Shown: in pieces, positions 38,601 through 51,000 of the stretch | Layout of the letters: the number at the start of each line of letters is the position of its first letter | How positions within the stretch are numbered: position 1 is the stretch's first letter | From: Latrodectus hesperus | Taxonomy: Eukaryota; Arthropoda; Arachnida; Araneae; Theridiidae | Assembly: GCA_037975125.1 (NCBI GenBank) | Contig: CM075854.1 | Location: 62,326,071 to 62,390,070 of the forward strand | Direction of reading: 5' to 3' | DNA: 64,000 nucleotides | The notes under the pieces: generated by a model | What the model saw: only the letters and a program-made list of their open reading frames with translations | Told to the model about the DNA's origin: nothing | Databases searched by the model: none | Position numbers and translations under genes: made by a program

Positions 38601-41600
38601 CTACCTCCTGTGAAGGATTCATTGCTGCCCCTTCACTAGATTGCCTCTGAGTTCCCTTGTCTTTTTCAACAAGGTCTATTTCAAAGGCTTCAACTGCAAA
38701 AGCAGAAAGGTTAGTTGTTTCTTTTGTCTTTTCAGCCATAAGATAACAATTAATAAACTCAGGTGGTATAACAGTTCAACCAGCATTGCCTGAGTTACTG
38801 GGCAAGGCAAAAAAGGTCTAGAAGTTCGCCAGGCAACTACAGGCTCCGTTAAGACACCATTACCACGGTGCCAAATAGCCCTAGGCATTGGTCGCTGGGC
38901 CTGTTTGAGAGCAGGATCTTATAAACTGTCTTCAGAGGTACAAAAGAAAACAGTGTCTGGCACAGAAGATACAACACAATCATCTACCAATTATACAATG
39001 AGGCAGACATTTTATATCACGTTAAAATAGGCTACCTTAATTGGATTGGGCATGTTATCAGAACGAAAAACAATAAAACCTATAGGAATTTTTTTAGCAA
39101 ACCTCATCAGCAGAAGAAGAGTAAGACCCAAGCTGAGATAGGTGGATGCAGTTATAGAAGACTGTAGGGTCCTTGGGACTAGAAATTGAGGAGTTCTGGC
39201 TGCCAGCAAAGGTGGCTGGAAGAAATTTGTTCAGAAGGGCTTGCCTCATCCTTGGCTGGCATGCTGTGAATAATAATGATGATGAATCTAATTGTGATTT
39301 TGTAAATTTATTTTGAAACTTTATTTGTCGTGAACACTTATTTTGGAATTTCTTGATTATCCAAACTGAGAAATATTGATAAACTACCACATATAGTTTC
39401 TTGGTGCATTCCTTCAATAAATATTTATGTTGGATTGGAGTCTTTAACCACATCATGTAAAATTATGTCAAAGCAAAAAAATACAATATATTGTTATGAC
39501 AATTATGTTCTTTGATATCTTGTTAATTAAACAAAGCATTTTTATAATTTATTGCTTTAAAAAGTAATAAGTTATGTGTAAGAGCTTTATTTTTTATTTT
39601 GGAATAAGAGTTATTTTGGCACAAAGGTATTGTGTGTGTATAATTAGATAAGGACTGATAGTAATATCTTTGAAGTAATATTGTCGCGTAGATGAAGTGA
39701 ATGTAGTAAAGCCAATGGAAACAAAAGCGCTCAATATTAAATCAAGATTTTATTATTATTAAATCTAATCAGTCGCTATTTATATACAATTTCGGAACCT
39801 TCCAGACTTAGAAGGCCCGCAGAAAATTGGAAACTGAAATTTACATGAATTTGCATAATTAACTTAAGTTAAGAAATTAACAGAAATTAATTTTAATGCA
39901 ACTTGCCCCGCTTGCTTTTGAACCCACAACCTTCGGCTCGCAAGTCCGATGCTTTACCGACTGAGCCACGAAGTCCTTGATCGGGAGGAATAATTTTTGC
40001 TACATTCCCCCCCCCCTCTCTTTAGGAGGAAGCAGCGACCCGCTGCAATCTGGTTTGGCTCCTTGTAACAGGTCTCCTGGAAGTAGGCATGCCTTCATCA
40101 TCGAATTGTCTTTTTGGATCAAGATAGGGTTTTAATCTTAATACATGCACGACGTCCTGTGAGTTTCGACGTCCTCTGTTACATTCCACACTTTCTACTG
40201 CATATGTCACGTCAGACAGTTGTCGTGTTACTCGATAAGGTCCGAAGTAATGTCTTAGCAGCTTTTCGGATACTCCCACTTTCCGTACAGGGGTATAGAC
40301 CCATACTAAATCCCCGATATTGTAGCTGACAGGTCGATGCCTCTCATCATATCGGTGTTTGTCTGTAGCTTGCGCTTCACGGATATGGAGTTTTGCTAGT
40401 TGTCTAGCTTCCTCAGCTTTGGTAATCAGATGATGCACATAACTTTCGTCAGAAGTTTCGGTATTAGATGGGAAAATTACGTCCAGAGGAGTCTGGATAT
40501 CTCTGCCATGAACGAGAAAGAATGGGCTAAATCCCGTGGTGTCTTGCTTTGCTGAATTGTACGCAAAAGTCACAAAAGGTAGTATGGTATCCCAATTTCT
40601 TTGCTCAATGTCTACATACATAGACAGCATAACCGCCAGTGTTCTGTTAAATTTTTCTGTCAATCCATTGGTCTGTGGATGGTAAGTGGTCGTTAGAAGA
40701 TGTGATGTCTGACATAACTGGTTGGCATTTTTAACAATATTGGCTAGAAGGTTACGTCCTCTATCACTTATCATTTCTTTGGAAGCTCCGTGCTTCAGTA
40801 CAATTTCTTCAACTATAAATCTAGCGATTTCGGTTGCCTCAGCAGTTGGTATTGCTTTTGTGACTGTGAATCTAGTCAAATAATCTGTGCAAACAATAAT
40901 CCACCGGTTGCCATTTCGGGTTACTGGAAAGCGTCCAAGTAAATCTACTCCAATTTTGGCAAAAGGTGTGTCAAGGGGTTTTATCAGTGGAAGTTGTGAA
41001 GGTGACTTCCGTCTCTGGCTATCTCGACAATGTGAAACACATCGACGTATGCTCCCATACAGCCCTGGCCACCAGTATTTTCTCCTTATCCGGTCGTACG
41101 TTTTGACGAAACCAAAGTGACCGGCAGTCGGAGCATCGTGAAGACTTCTTAGAACATCACTATGAAGTTGTTTTGGTACCACCAAGAGCCACTGCTGTCC
41201 CATTGGATCATAGTTTCTTTTATAAAGTACACCACTTCTTATTTGATAATTTTGGTACGACTCACCTTTCTTAAGCGTTCCTATGATAGTCTTCAACTGT
41301 TTATCCTTTTGTTGTTCTTTTTTGTATTCTTCAATTGTTGCGAGGGACGGGATTTTGAAATTGCTTTCAACTGTTGGTTCCATGAGAGGTTTCCTTGATC
41401 AACTATGTGTTCCAGTATAGTTAGCTGCTTTTTGCCGAATGAACATTTGTTAGAATTTAGCGTTAACCCCGCTTCTTGAATGTATTTTAGAACTTTCCTC
41501 AAGCGTATTTGATGTTCTACAAAGTTTGGTGCGTACACAATGATATCGTCTAGATAACAGAGACAAATATTCCACTTTAGGCCTCTTAGTACTGTGTCCA

Positions 41601-44600
41601 TCATCCGTTCGAATGGGGGCATTACATAGCCCAAACGGCATAACTTTAAATTCATAAAGCCCATCTGATGTCACGAAGGCTGACTTTTCTCTGTCTTTGT
41701 CGTCAACTTCTATTTGCCAGAAGCCTGACTTTAGATCCATCATAGAGAAAATTTTCGAACCAGCTAGACAGTCCAGGGCATCATCGACGCAAGGTAATGG
41801 ATATACATCCTTTCTGGTTATCTTGTTCAATCTTCTATAATTGACACAGAAACGCCAATCCCCATTTTTCTTCTTCACAAGCACGACTGGAGATGACCAT
41901 GGGCTATTTGACGGCTGTATCACATCTTCTTGTAGCATTCGCTGCACTTCTTCGGCAATCACGCATCTTTCGATGGTTGATACACTGTAAGATCTTTGCT
42001 TGATTGGTGCATTGCCACCTGAATCAATTTTGTGCCTCACTGAACTACATCGAGATTTCCTAAAATTTCGCTTAAAATCAAAAATGTCACTAAATTCTTC
42101 TAGTAGGTTCAATAGCGCGTCTTCATTGTTATCGAAGCCGAGCTGGCAGCCGAATGGTTAGCGCTCTTGCCTTCGGTTCAACAGTTCGTGGGTTCGAATC
42201 CCACCTTGGGCATGGATGTTTGTAGTGGTTCGGAATCCACTTTAAGCCGTAAGTCCCGGTCTAATTAGCCCTCGTGTGCAAAAAATGACCGTTGAGCGAC
42301 AAACAAACCAAACCAAACCAATCATTGTTATCGAACCATTGACGAGCTGTTCCAGTGAGATAAAAGATGACATTTGCTAGAAACATTTGGTCGTCCCAGC
42401 GGTTATAATTCGCTATTCGATCAAAATCCTCGAGCCACCGGTTAGCGTCTTCTTGGTTGTCCCCAGAGAATATACAAGGGCTTCTGGGTAGTTGGTGGGT
42501 CAAAATTGGAACGGGTGCGATGTTACTCGGAGTAGAGCTGGCCCCAGCTGAGAATTTCTTATTGTTTTCCCTCCTTCAGCCATCATCCTTAATCGTGTTG
42601 CCGAATCCGGAAGGAGACCAAATTCAGAAGCGAGACCTCGAATACGTCGGCTTTGGCGTAACTCTTCCGTTGTTTTACCTGGCGCCTCCACCAATCTGTC
42701 GCGTAGATGAAGTGAATGTAGTAAAGCCAATGGAAACGAAAGTGCTCAATATTAAATCAAGATTTTATTGTTATTAAATCTAATCAGTCGCTATTTATAT
42801 ACAATTTCGGAATCTTCCAGACTTGGAAGGCCCGCAAAAAATTGGAAACTGAAATTTACATGAATTTGCATAATTAACTTAAATTAAGAAATTAACAGAA
42901 ATAAATTTTAACGCAACTTGCCTCGCTTGCTTTTGAACCCGCAACCTCCGGCTCGCGAGTCCGATGCTTTACCGACTGAGCCACGAAGTCCTTGATTGGG
43001 AGGAATAATTTTCGCTACAATATTTTTTAAGTACATCTGTGGTATTTTGTAGTGTGGGTGTAATTTTTACTATTGCAAGAATAAAAACATATTCTTTTAA
43101 TTAATAAGATTTTAGAATTAAATTTATATATGATTATACTATATAGCTTGAAGAGAAAGTAAGAAATTGGCAAGAAGGGCCTACTGCTTCATTATTTGAA
43201 TGGCTTAACTTTCAAGAATCTTGGCCAGAATTGGTTTCATCTGCCTTAAAATTTCTTGCTGGAGATTTGATAAGTAAGTACATCTTATCACAGTTTTTTG
43301 TCTAGCACTTAAAAAGAATTTCTTATGTCATTTATTATTAAATCCTTTTGAAGCTTTAATTACATTTTAGAGTGAAATTTTGACAAATATTGTATTACAT
43401 TATGGTACTCCTTGTTTTTATCTATTTCAGTTTGAAAGAATCAAATAGTAGAATACTTTAACTGTTGTTCATATAAGAATAGAATCATTAGAATGTTTGT
43501 TGATACTTGATTGCAGCAGTCATATATTCTGAAATCATAAGCCAAAATTTAAATCCTTAAATTAATAGGTTCTGAAAGCCTTATACATGTGGTATTTTGA
43601 GATGATGTTCAAAAAGAGAATAAAAGCATAATTTAGATGTTAAAATTGCAGAGAATACCATTTCATGTGAAATAAAAAGTTCTTGCTCAATCTTTCATCT
43701 GTACATCTACCTCAAGAATCAAAAAAACTTCTTGCAAGGAATGGAAAACTGAAAGGTTTAAACTTAGTCATGGCGTGAAAGTTATACTAAAAAAAAATGC
43801 TTAAACTAAATTGTGCTCTGTTTCACTACAAGTTCATGATTAATGATGAAATAGTTATGGTAAGAAGACTAGAAAATCACAGTAAAAGGGGTCTGCTACA
43901 TCACTTTTTATCCAGAATAATAACATAATTAACTTATTAAACTTAGAAATCATTTATATGCAAGATCCTTGTGAAACTTAGTATTCAGCACAATTAGATG
44001 AGAGAGAGAGATCTAAAACACTTCTCAGAAACAGTCAATAGAAGTTAAGGTGACCTATATAAATTATGACTTTGTGGAAGCAGATATTAGTTCAATTACC
44101 TACTAATGGACATACATTGCTTGAAGAAGTTTGATATTAAAGACTTAAAATTGAAAGGGGTGTTTATTTCCAGAGATATAATATACCTCATGAGGATGAG
44201 TAACAGATTGTTATATAAATGAGATTCTTATTGTGAACACAGTCACTATCTTCCTTATAGAAGAATAAAATTCAATCTACTACTCAATGGAATCTATTTT
44301 TTATCCATCTGGTAAACATCAAGGAAATTTTTTACTGAATGATGAATCAAATTTGTTAGAAATTATTTTAACAGTGTTAATGAAAGTTAAAGATAAGGAT
44401 ATTTGTGCAGGTTTTCTCTTATCAAAAACACCTTCTTGGAATAATCTGATTATGAAGAAGAGAGAGATAATAAAAAAGGAAAGAATGTAGCTCAGAGAGA
44501 AAATCACTTAGTATTTCAAAATTGTAAAGATGTTTTCAGATTAAACTAATCCATTTCTGACCGATGCTATTGTTCAACATCATTTAAACAGAGTTTGTAC

Positions 44601-47600
44601 AACTCCTGGAAACTTCTTGAATTTTGACTTCACTCCTTCAAAATCATGAATCACTTTTTGAATTTTTGCTTAAATCTTGAGGGATTTATTTTGTGTTAGA
44701 AACAATTCTAATTTTTTTGAGTTATATGTTTTAATATTTTAAAAATTTCTATGAAGTTGTGCTAAAACAAAATTGAGTATAAGCTCTTAATGTTACCACT
44801 AGATGGTGGCATGATCGGGTATTGATTGTTATTGTATACATATCTGTTGATTAAATTAAAGATCCAGTTCAGCCACAATAGCTCCATGATTATCCAGTTA
44901 AATTAGGACTGGGTGTAGTATATAGAATTATGTGTGTGAAGTACTCACCTATAAGATCATCATGTAGTGCAATCAAGCTAGTGATTTGAATTCATTCTTT
45001 TTCTATTTGTTTTTATTTTCTTTATATTTTATAAAATTCACTGCATATTAACATCTAAATATAAAATTTCTGATTTCAGTTTACTTTCCATATCTTCCTT
45101 GTTAAAAATTGTGTATATATTTAGTGCATCTGGATGAATTTTGTTTATAAATGAAATCAAGGCTGAAATAAAATATTTAATATGCTTGGTGGTAAGCATC
45201 TTTTCAATAACCAGTGAATTCGGGAAAAGCCATACAAAGATTGGCTTTTGTGTGGTTCATAAGAAACGATGCCCATTGTCTGTCTAGTTTGCAATAAAGA
45301 CTTCTGTATTTCAAATATGGGCAAATCAGCTGTCAAATTCTATGTGATGAAAAAAAAGAACATTTGCTTACTAGAACAGGCTATATCTGCTGAAAAATCT
45401 ACTCATTTAGAAAGTTTTTTCACTACTGCACTTCCTGTTAAAGATTGTACTCCCAAAACATGTTCTGAAAATTAAGATTCATTTTTTTCTTAAAAGAAAT
45501 TTTAAAGACTGATTCTATTGGTCTTTTTTATAACAAGGTATTCAAATTCACAAAGGGTTATTGATAAGGCATGTAATTCTATTGTGAATTCAGAAATTAT
45601 ATGATTGTGTAGATTTCACATATCTAGTAACCTTATATCTGAAATCTCTGCTTCAAGAAAATATTAAATCCAAATTAGATTGGAATTCTGAAATAACTAA
45701 GCTTGTAAAAGACAATATTCTGAGACAACTAGAAGATATGAAAAAAATTAGACTTCTGAAAATACCACCTAAAGTGTTTTTGAATACATACTGTGAATTT
45801 TGTAATTACATATATTTTGCAACTCCTATGGTAAGTGATATGTAGCTGCTTTGGTGATATGTTGTCAGTCGAAAGGTGAAATTGCCATCAGCTACTGATG
45901 ACTGAATCTTATAATTGCATCACTAAAATAAATTATTATTCTCTTGATTGAACCTTTAGTTTGTTGTATATAGGAGTGAGACTTACTGAGTTTGTTAAGA
46001 AATGTTTGCCTTCATACGCAAAAATATTTTTTTTACGAATTCAATGGCAGCCTTGCATTAGATTAAAATTTATGAATCTTGGATAACGTTATTGGGAAAT
46101 CTAATCAGAAATAAGGATGCTGTTGAAGATAGAAAAATTTAATCATGTTCATAATTAGTTTAATTCTGTTGCTCTTTTCTCCCAAAGACCAAAGATGTAT
46201 GGTACAAAACTTTTGGGTTTCTAGATGATGGGAAGTACAGGGCTGGCTTAATTTTGAGAAAGTACCTGTCTTGAACTGAAGTTTAAATCAAAAAAGAAAT
46301 AATACTTGAAGTGGTCATTCTTCTTCTGAACAATCAGAATAAAATTACAAGAAATTGCCATCATTATTTAGGATCCTTAAAGCTATAAAGTTTTATTTAG
46401 ACTATAAATGTTAGTTATAATTTTATTATTTAAAATTTCCAAAGTGCTATAATGTAAATTCAGCTATAAGTTTTAATTAAAAAGTATGTAAACCTAAGAG
46501 GTGAAGTGTGACACATACTATCAAATAATTTCTTTCTACAAATAACTGTGTATAGCCCTTAACATTTATACTTGATGTTTTATATTTTTCGATAATAATT
46601 AGATTTGATAACAAGTAGTAATTTTTTCAATACTTACTGATCATATGACATTATTATGCTAGATAATTTGTAAGGAATAAGGCGTTTTCTCTTTCAGCAA
46701 AAGACTTGTATGGAATTTTTATACTGTTTAACATTAGTATAGCCATAAAGGAAATGTATGATACCAGTCTTACAGTGTTAACAGTTTTTTAGATACTCTA
46801 TAAAGTATCTTTTTTCTGGCCTGACAACTTACCTGCTGTAAAATGTGCAATATTAAATTCATTCACTGTAGATTCAAGTTGTTTTTTGTTGTTACAGGAG
46901 AGCACATAAAGCATCATTGGTAAATATGTTTAGTGAACAGCCAACATTTTATGCGTTTTTCATTTTACGGTTGTGTTCAAACTCATACAAAATGTATTTT
47001 CTTAGCATTTGTTTGTGTGTCATTTAGTATTAAATTGCTGCTACGCAAAAATTGGTAATTGACTCTTTCCTGTACCTCATTTAATTTGAAGAATACCACT
47101 GAAAATATCAGTTATTTATCGTAGAATGTGTGAAATGAACTGTCATCTTTGTGACAGAGCTAGAGTTTTCAACGAGGGAAATGGAATATTAATAATCTTT
47201 TTCTCCTGTTTATTGGAGATCCTTCCTGCAAATTTATCTCTTTTTGGAGGGAAGATGAAAGAGTGGAGTGCTTCATAATAAAATGTTGGGTATAATTAAG
47301 AATCATGCAAAATACATATGTATACAATAGAATTAATATATTTTTATTTGTATGTAAATATATTGTTTTTATATTTGTATGAAGTAAATGAAACTGCTTA
47401 TAAATTGCAAAGTCATTAGCTATTTAATTATCACCTTATTATCTATCAATCATTATGCATTCATATTTTATTAGAATTCAGAAACTTATTATGAGAGTAA
47501 CACATATATTAGTTGATTATATTTGCTCTGCTTATCACCAATATAGTTGCTGTTTTTTTATTATGGTGGATAATTATGAATAATGATCCATATTCATTAT

Positions 47601-47995
47601 GTCAAAATAAATAATCATATCTCAAATTGCAGGCATATTACCAGATACTTTCGTTCCATTCTTGGATTATAAAGAAAAACAACAGCAATGGCAATGGATA
47701 GGTTCTGGAAGAGATTCTGATGAACAAATGTATGGATTATGCCAACAATGGTTAGAAAATAAAGATGATGTTTCTCTTGACATATTAGAAACGTCTCAAG
47801 GTTCCCCACCACCACCAAGAGTGTAAGCTTAAAGTTAACTTTTTTATGCTATTAAGTTGATCAAATTAAAGACCAAAACCACTAATTACTTAGTAGCTTG
47901 TGATATGCTCATTAGTATGTTTAGTACTATATAATTTACCAAATCTACCAGTAGAATGGCAAATTTATTAATTTTCTTGCTCAAAGTTTCATTAT

Positions 47996-48068
<73 letters not shown>

Positions 48069-51000
48069 ATTAATACACTCTGGGGCATATACCTATCCAT
48101 TTGTTCTTTTAGATTGGAGACATATTTTATATTAGTTTTACATAAGATTAAATTATTTTATGATATGCTTAGGACATATCGTGATATTATGAGATAGATC
48201 AATTGTTTTCTTTGCGTTTATATTAAGTTTAAGCAGAAAATGTGTAATTTTACACAAAATATTTAACAAAGAAACAAAATCTGTTATAAACTTAAGGTAT
48301 AACTTAACTTTAGTCTTAATGGTACTGTTAATAAACACACTTTTTTGTTTTAACCTCTTTGTTGCACTGCAACTAGTACACTGTTTGATTTTTGCTGTAT
48401 ATAAATTCAAATATTCTTATTACATCATTAGTTGGCTGTATTGCTCTTAATTACTTTAACATGCAAATTATTCTCATATAATTCATTTTCCTAATGAAGT
48501 GGTTAAAGAAAATCTAGCAAATAGTTATGCAGTATTTGTAACAATTTCATAGTTCCTCTAAACCACATCAGTTTTATATGCCATGGTGGAACATGGAATA
48601 CCAAAACACCTCTAAGAAACAGAAAATTATGACGAATCTTCCAGGCATACAGTGGAGAATCAAATAACTATTAACAGAGTAAAAACAGCTCTCAGAGCTT
48701 GTCACCGAAAATCGGAGAGCAACTTGATTTTGATACTTGGCTTCAATAACATTCGCAATATGTAGTAAGATGTAGAAGAAATTGAAAGCAGAGGAATTGG
48801 TATTTATGGGGACTTTTTTATCTCTTTTTTGAAGTCTTTTCCTACTGTCTAAACTTCTTCAATAGACATTGTTAATATCCTTGTTGAACAAACATCAATT
48901 CGTTTTTCCCATAGACGAGCTTTGACTTACAACACAGAATTTTGGATATTAAAGTTGAAAGTTTTGCAACAGGCCAATAATGCTAGTTCCAGGACTGATG
49001 GAGTTCGGTATCATGTACTTCGTCATTTAAGTTCTTTTGCTGTTGAATTTCTAAAGTTGTTCAATAGGATGTAAGCTGAATATAATTTCTAATTATTTGG
49101 AGTACTTTCCTACTATAGTTCTGGTCTTAAATTCTGGTAAAGATCCTTCAGTCTCCCTCTGTTGAAATAACTCTAAAAGTTTGCTTCCCTAAGACTTAAA
49201 TGTGTGTTCAATACTTGTTTTGTATATGCCTTAGAAAAATGTATTCCCCTTAATCAGAATGGTTTTTGTAACATGTTTGGAAACCATATCCGCTATATTT
49301 TTCTGCTGAGAAATCATCTAGTTTCTATTTCCATTGACATGGAGGTGTGTGGTCATACATGCCATTATAGGATTCTTCATACATTATATGGTTTTGGCTG
49401 TTCAGTAATCTTCAGGTATAAACTTTTATTTTCCTGTGGTTTTAAAGTCCTTATTGGATCTACATTGCCCAATACTGTTATCCAAACTGGAGATGTTCCT
49501 CAGGACATTAATTTAAGTATAATTATTTTTACTATATTTATCAGTTACATTCTTTAAAGACTTTCATCTTCAATTTATGATAGTAAGTATGTTGATGATC
49601 TGCAGAAATCCTATCTGGGATCAAATATATGTGATTGAGAGACAATTGCAAACATGTCTTAACAAATGTCTGCATGGCCCAAGGAAACGAGAAAAGGCAT
49701 AAGGAATGAATATATTCTCTATGACAGGGAATATGGAGCATTCAGGTCAGCAACAAAACCTGAATACTTTTTTCCATACCTCCTTCCATTATCAGTCTCA
49801 CTGTTATGAAGTGTGGGTGTTCACTTAATTCACTCTTGTGTTGGACACACTTTTTTAACTCAGACATTTGTTCTTAAATTATTTTCATCCTTGGTGTGAA
49901 GCATGTGATGTAGCATATAATGTTCTGTTCATTTTAATTTTTTGTTATTATTTTAATTCTCCACATTTTACTTTTTTTACTACAAAATATTTTAACTTCA
50001 GAAGATTTAATGGAGGGGGAAACAACCATCACACTTTTTTCGTTTTTGCAGTTGGTTGATTTCATAAATTTTACAGGAAAAAAAAGGTATTACATTTGCA
50101 CTTTTAAATAAATGACATTAACTTTGTATCTAATATTAATGCAATTTTTTATGCTGAATGTTTTAAAGTATATATTACCTTATACAATTATTTTTAAATA
50201 TGCTTAACATTTAATATATTTATAACAGTAAATAACTTTTAAAGCAATAAATTTAGTATATAAAATAAAGCACATTAAATCCAAAAGTACAATACCAACT
50301 AATATATCTTTAGACTTTAATAAATTAATTTAAATAAAATTTAAATAAAAATTGCAGACCTTAGTGGATGGTTTAGAGTAGAAAAACTCTTGAAATAATA
50401 ATTAAGGGAAAGCTTAATGCGTCCAAAGCGTAGTTTTAAAGGAGGTATGTTGCAGTTAACATAGAGACTGTTGACAGGTGAGGTATGAAACGCTCCACTA
50501 CAGATACGAAGTGCAGTGTGATGAATTGGGTTTAACCATTTTAGGGCAGACTTTGAAGCTGAACCATAAGCTACACTGCCATAATCGATACGGAACAATA
50601 TGATAGACTGGTATATTCTGCACAATGAGGTTCGATCAGCACCCCAAGAAGTATTGGAAAGAACTTTTAGTATGTTAAGAAATCTTTCGCACTTTTTGCG
50701 CAAATGTAATATATGGAGCAAGAAGGTAAGTCTGTTATCAAAAATTACCCCAAGGTATCGTATCTCATTAACAACAGGAATGGATACCTCCTGAAGTTGG
50801 ATATTGGGATCAGGGTGAAGGCCACGTTTCCTACAAAAATGAATGCAACTGCTCTTACTTGGTGAAATGGTATAGCCATTTTGTCACACCAGTCAGTAAT
50901 TTGATTTACAGTCATTTGTAGTTGTCGTTCAATTTGAATGTATACCTGAACCTTGACAGGAAATCTGTAAGTCATCTACGTAAAGTGTACTTTTAATACA

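Larger units (their letters stand above)
35165..38990 (-). mobile_element. Non-LTR retrotransposon (R1/LOA- or jockey-like), interrupted and inactive
   Basis: On the minus strand, domains follow in order. About 38880-38520: an ORF1-end-like piece (MPRAIWHRGNGVLTEPVVAW) and a linker. 38510-38113: AP endonuclease (VQANLHHSRSDTTNLSKMFL, LALIQEPWLVRGRISGLKGT, FGSVCLPYEEKAPL). 37839-37098: linker. About 37060-36995: IVFIPKPGKDTVT (RT start). 36310-36100: IYDQAKSYSPISFSSFFLKT. 36064-35660: FLDIQGAFDNISH, GCPQGGVLSPLLWNLVVNSL and YADD catalytic motif (GYADDIVIL). 35578-35198: VKYLGIYLDQKLTWNKHI and LTYACVIW. About 0.7 kb of unrelated DNA splits the RT, and there are stops between blocks. Confidence 0.88.
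39682..43019 (-). mobile_element. Ty3/gypsy LTR retrotransposon, internally deleted, with two LTRs
   Basis: Two 323-bp direct repeats (39682-40004, 42697-43019) with TG...CA ends bound a 2.7-kb interior. ATAT flanks both sides (39678-39681 and 43020-43023), a 4-bp target-site duplication. In element sense (minus strand): LTR, a TGG-starting primer-binding site candidate, gag capsid piece, reverse transcriptase with YLDD, integrase, polypurine tract, LTR. Protease, the RT connection/RNase H and much of gag are missing, so the copy cannot move by itself. The LTRs differ at about 15 positions by eye, nearly all transitions. A SINE is nested in gag. Confidence 0.95.

Noticed and set aside
39911..39976. 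Possible genuine tRNA-Ala gene.
   Set aside because: It lies inside both LTRs, lacks the 3' acceptor strand and has an altered B box.
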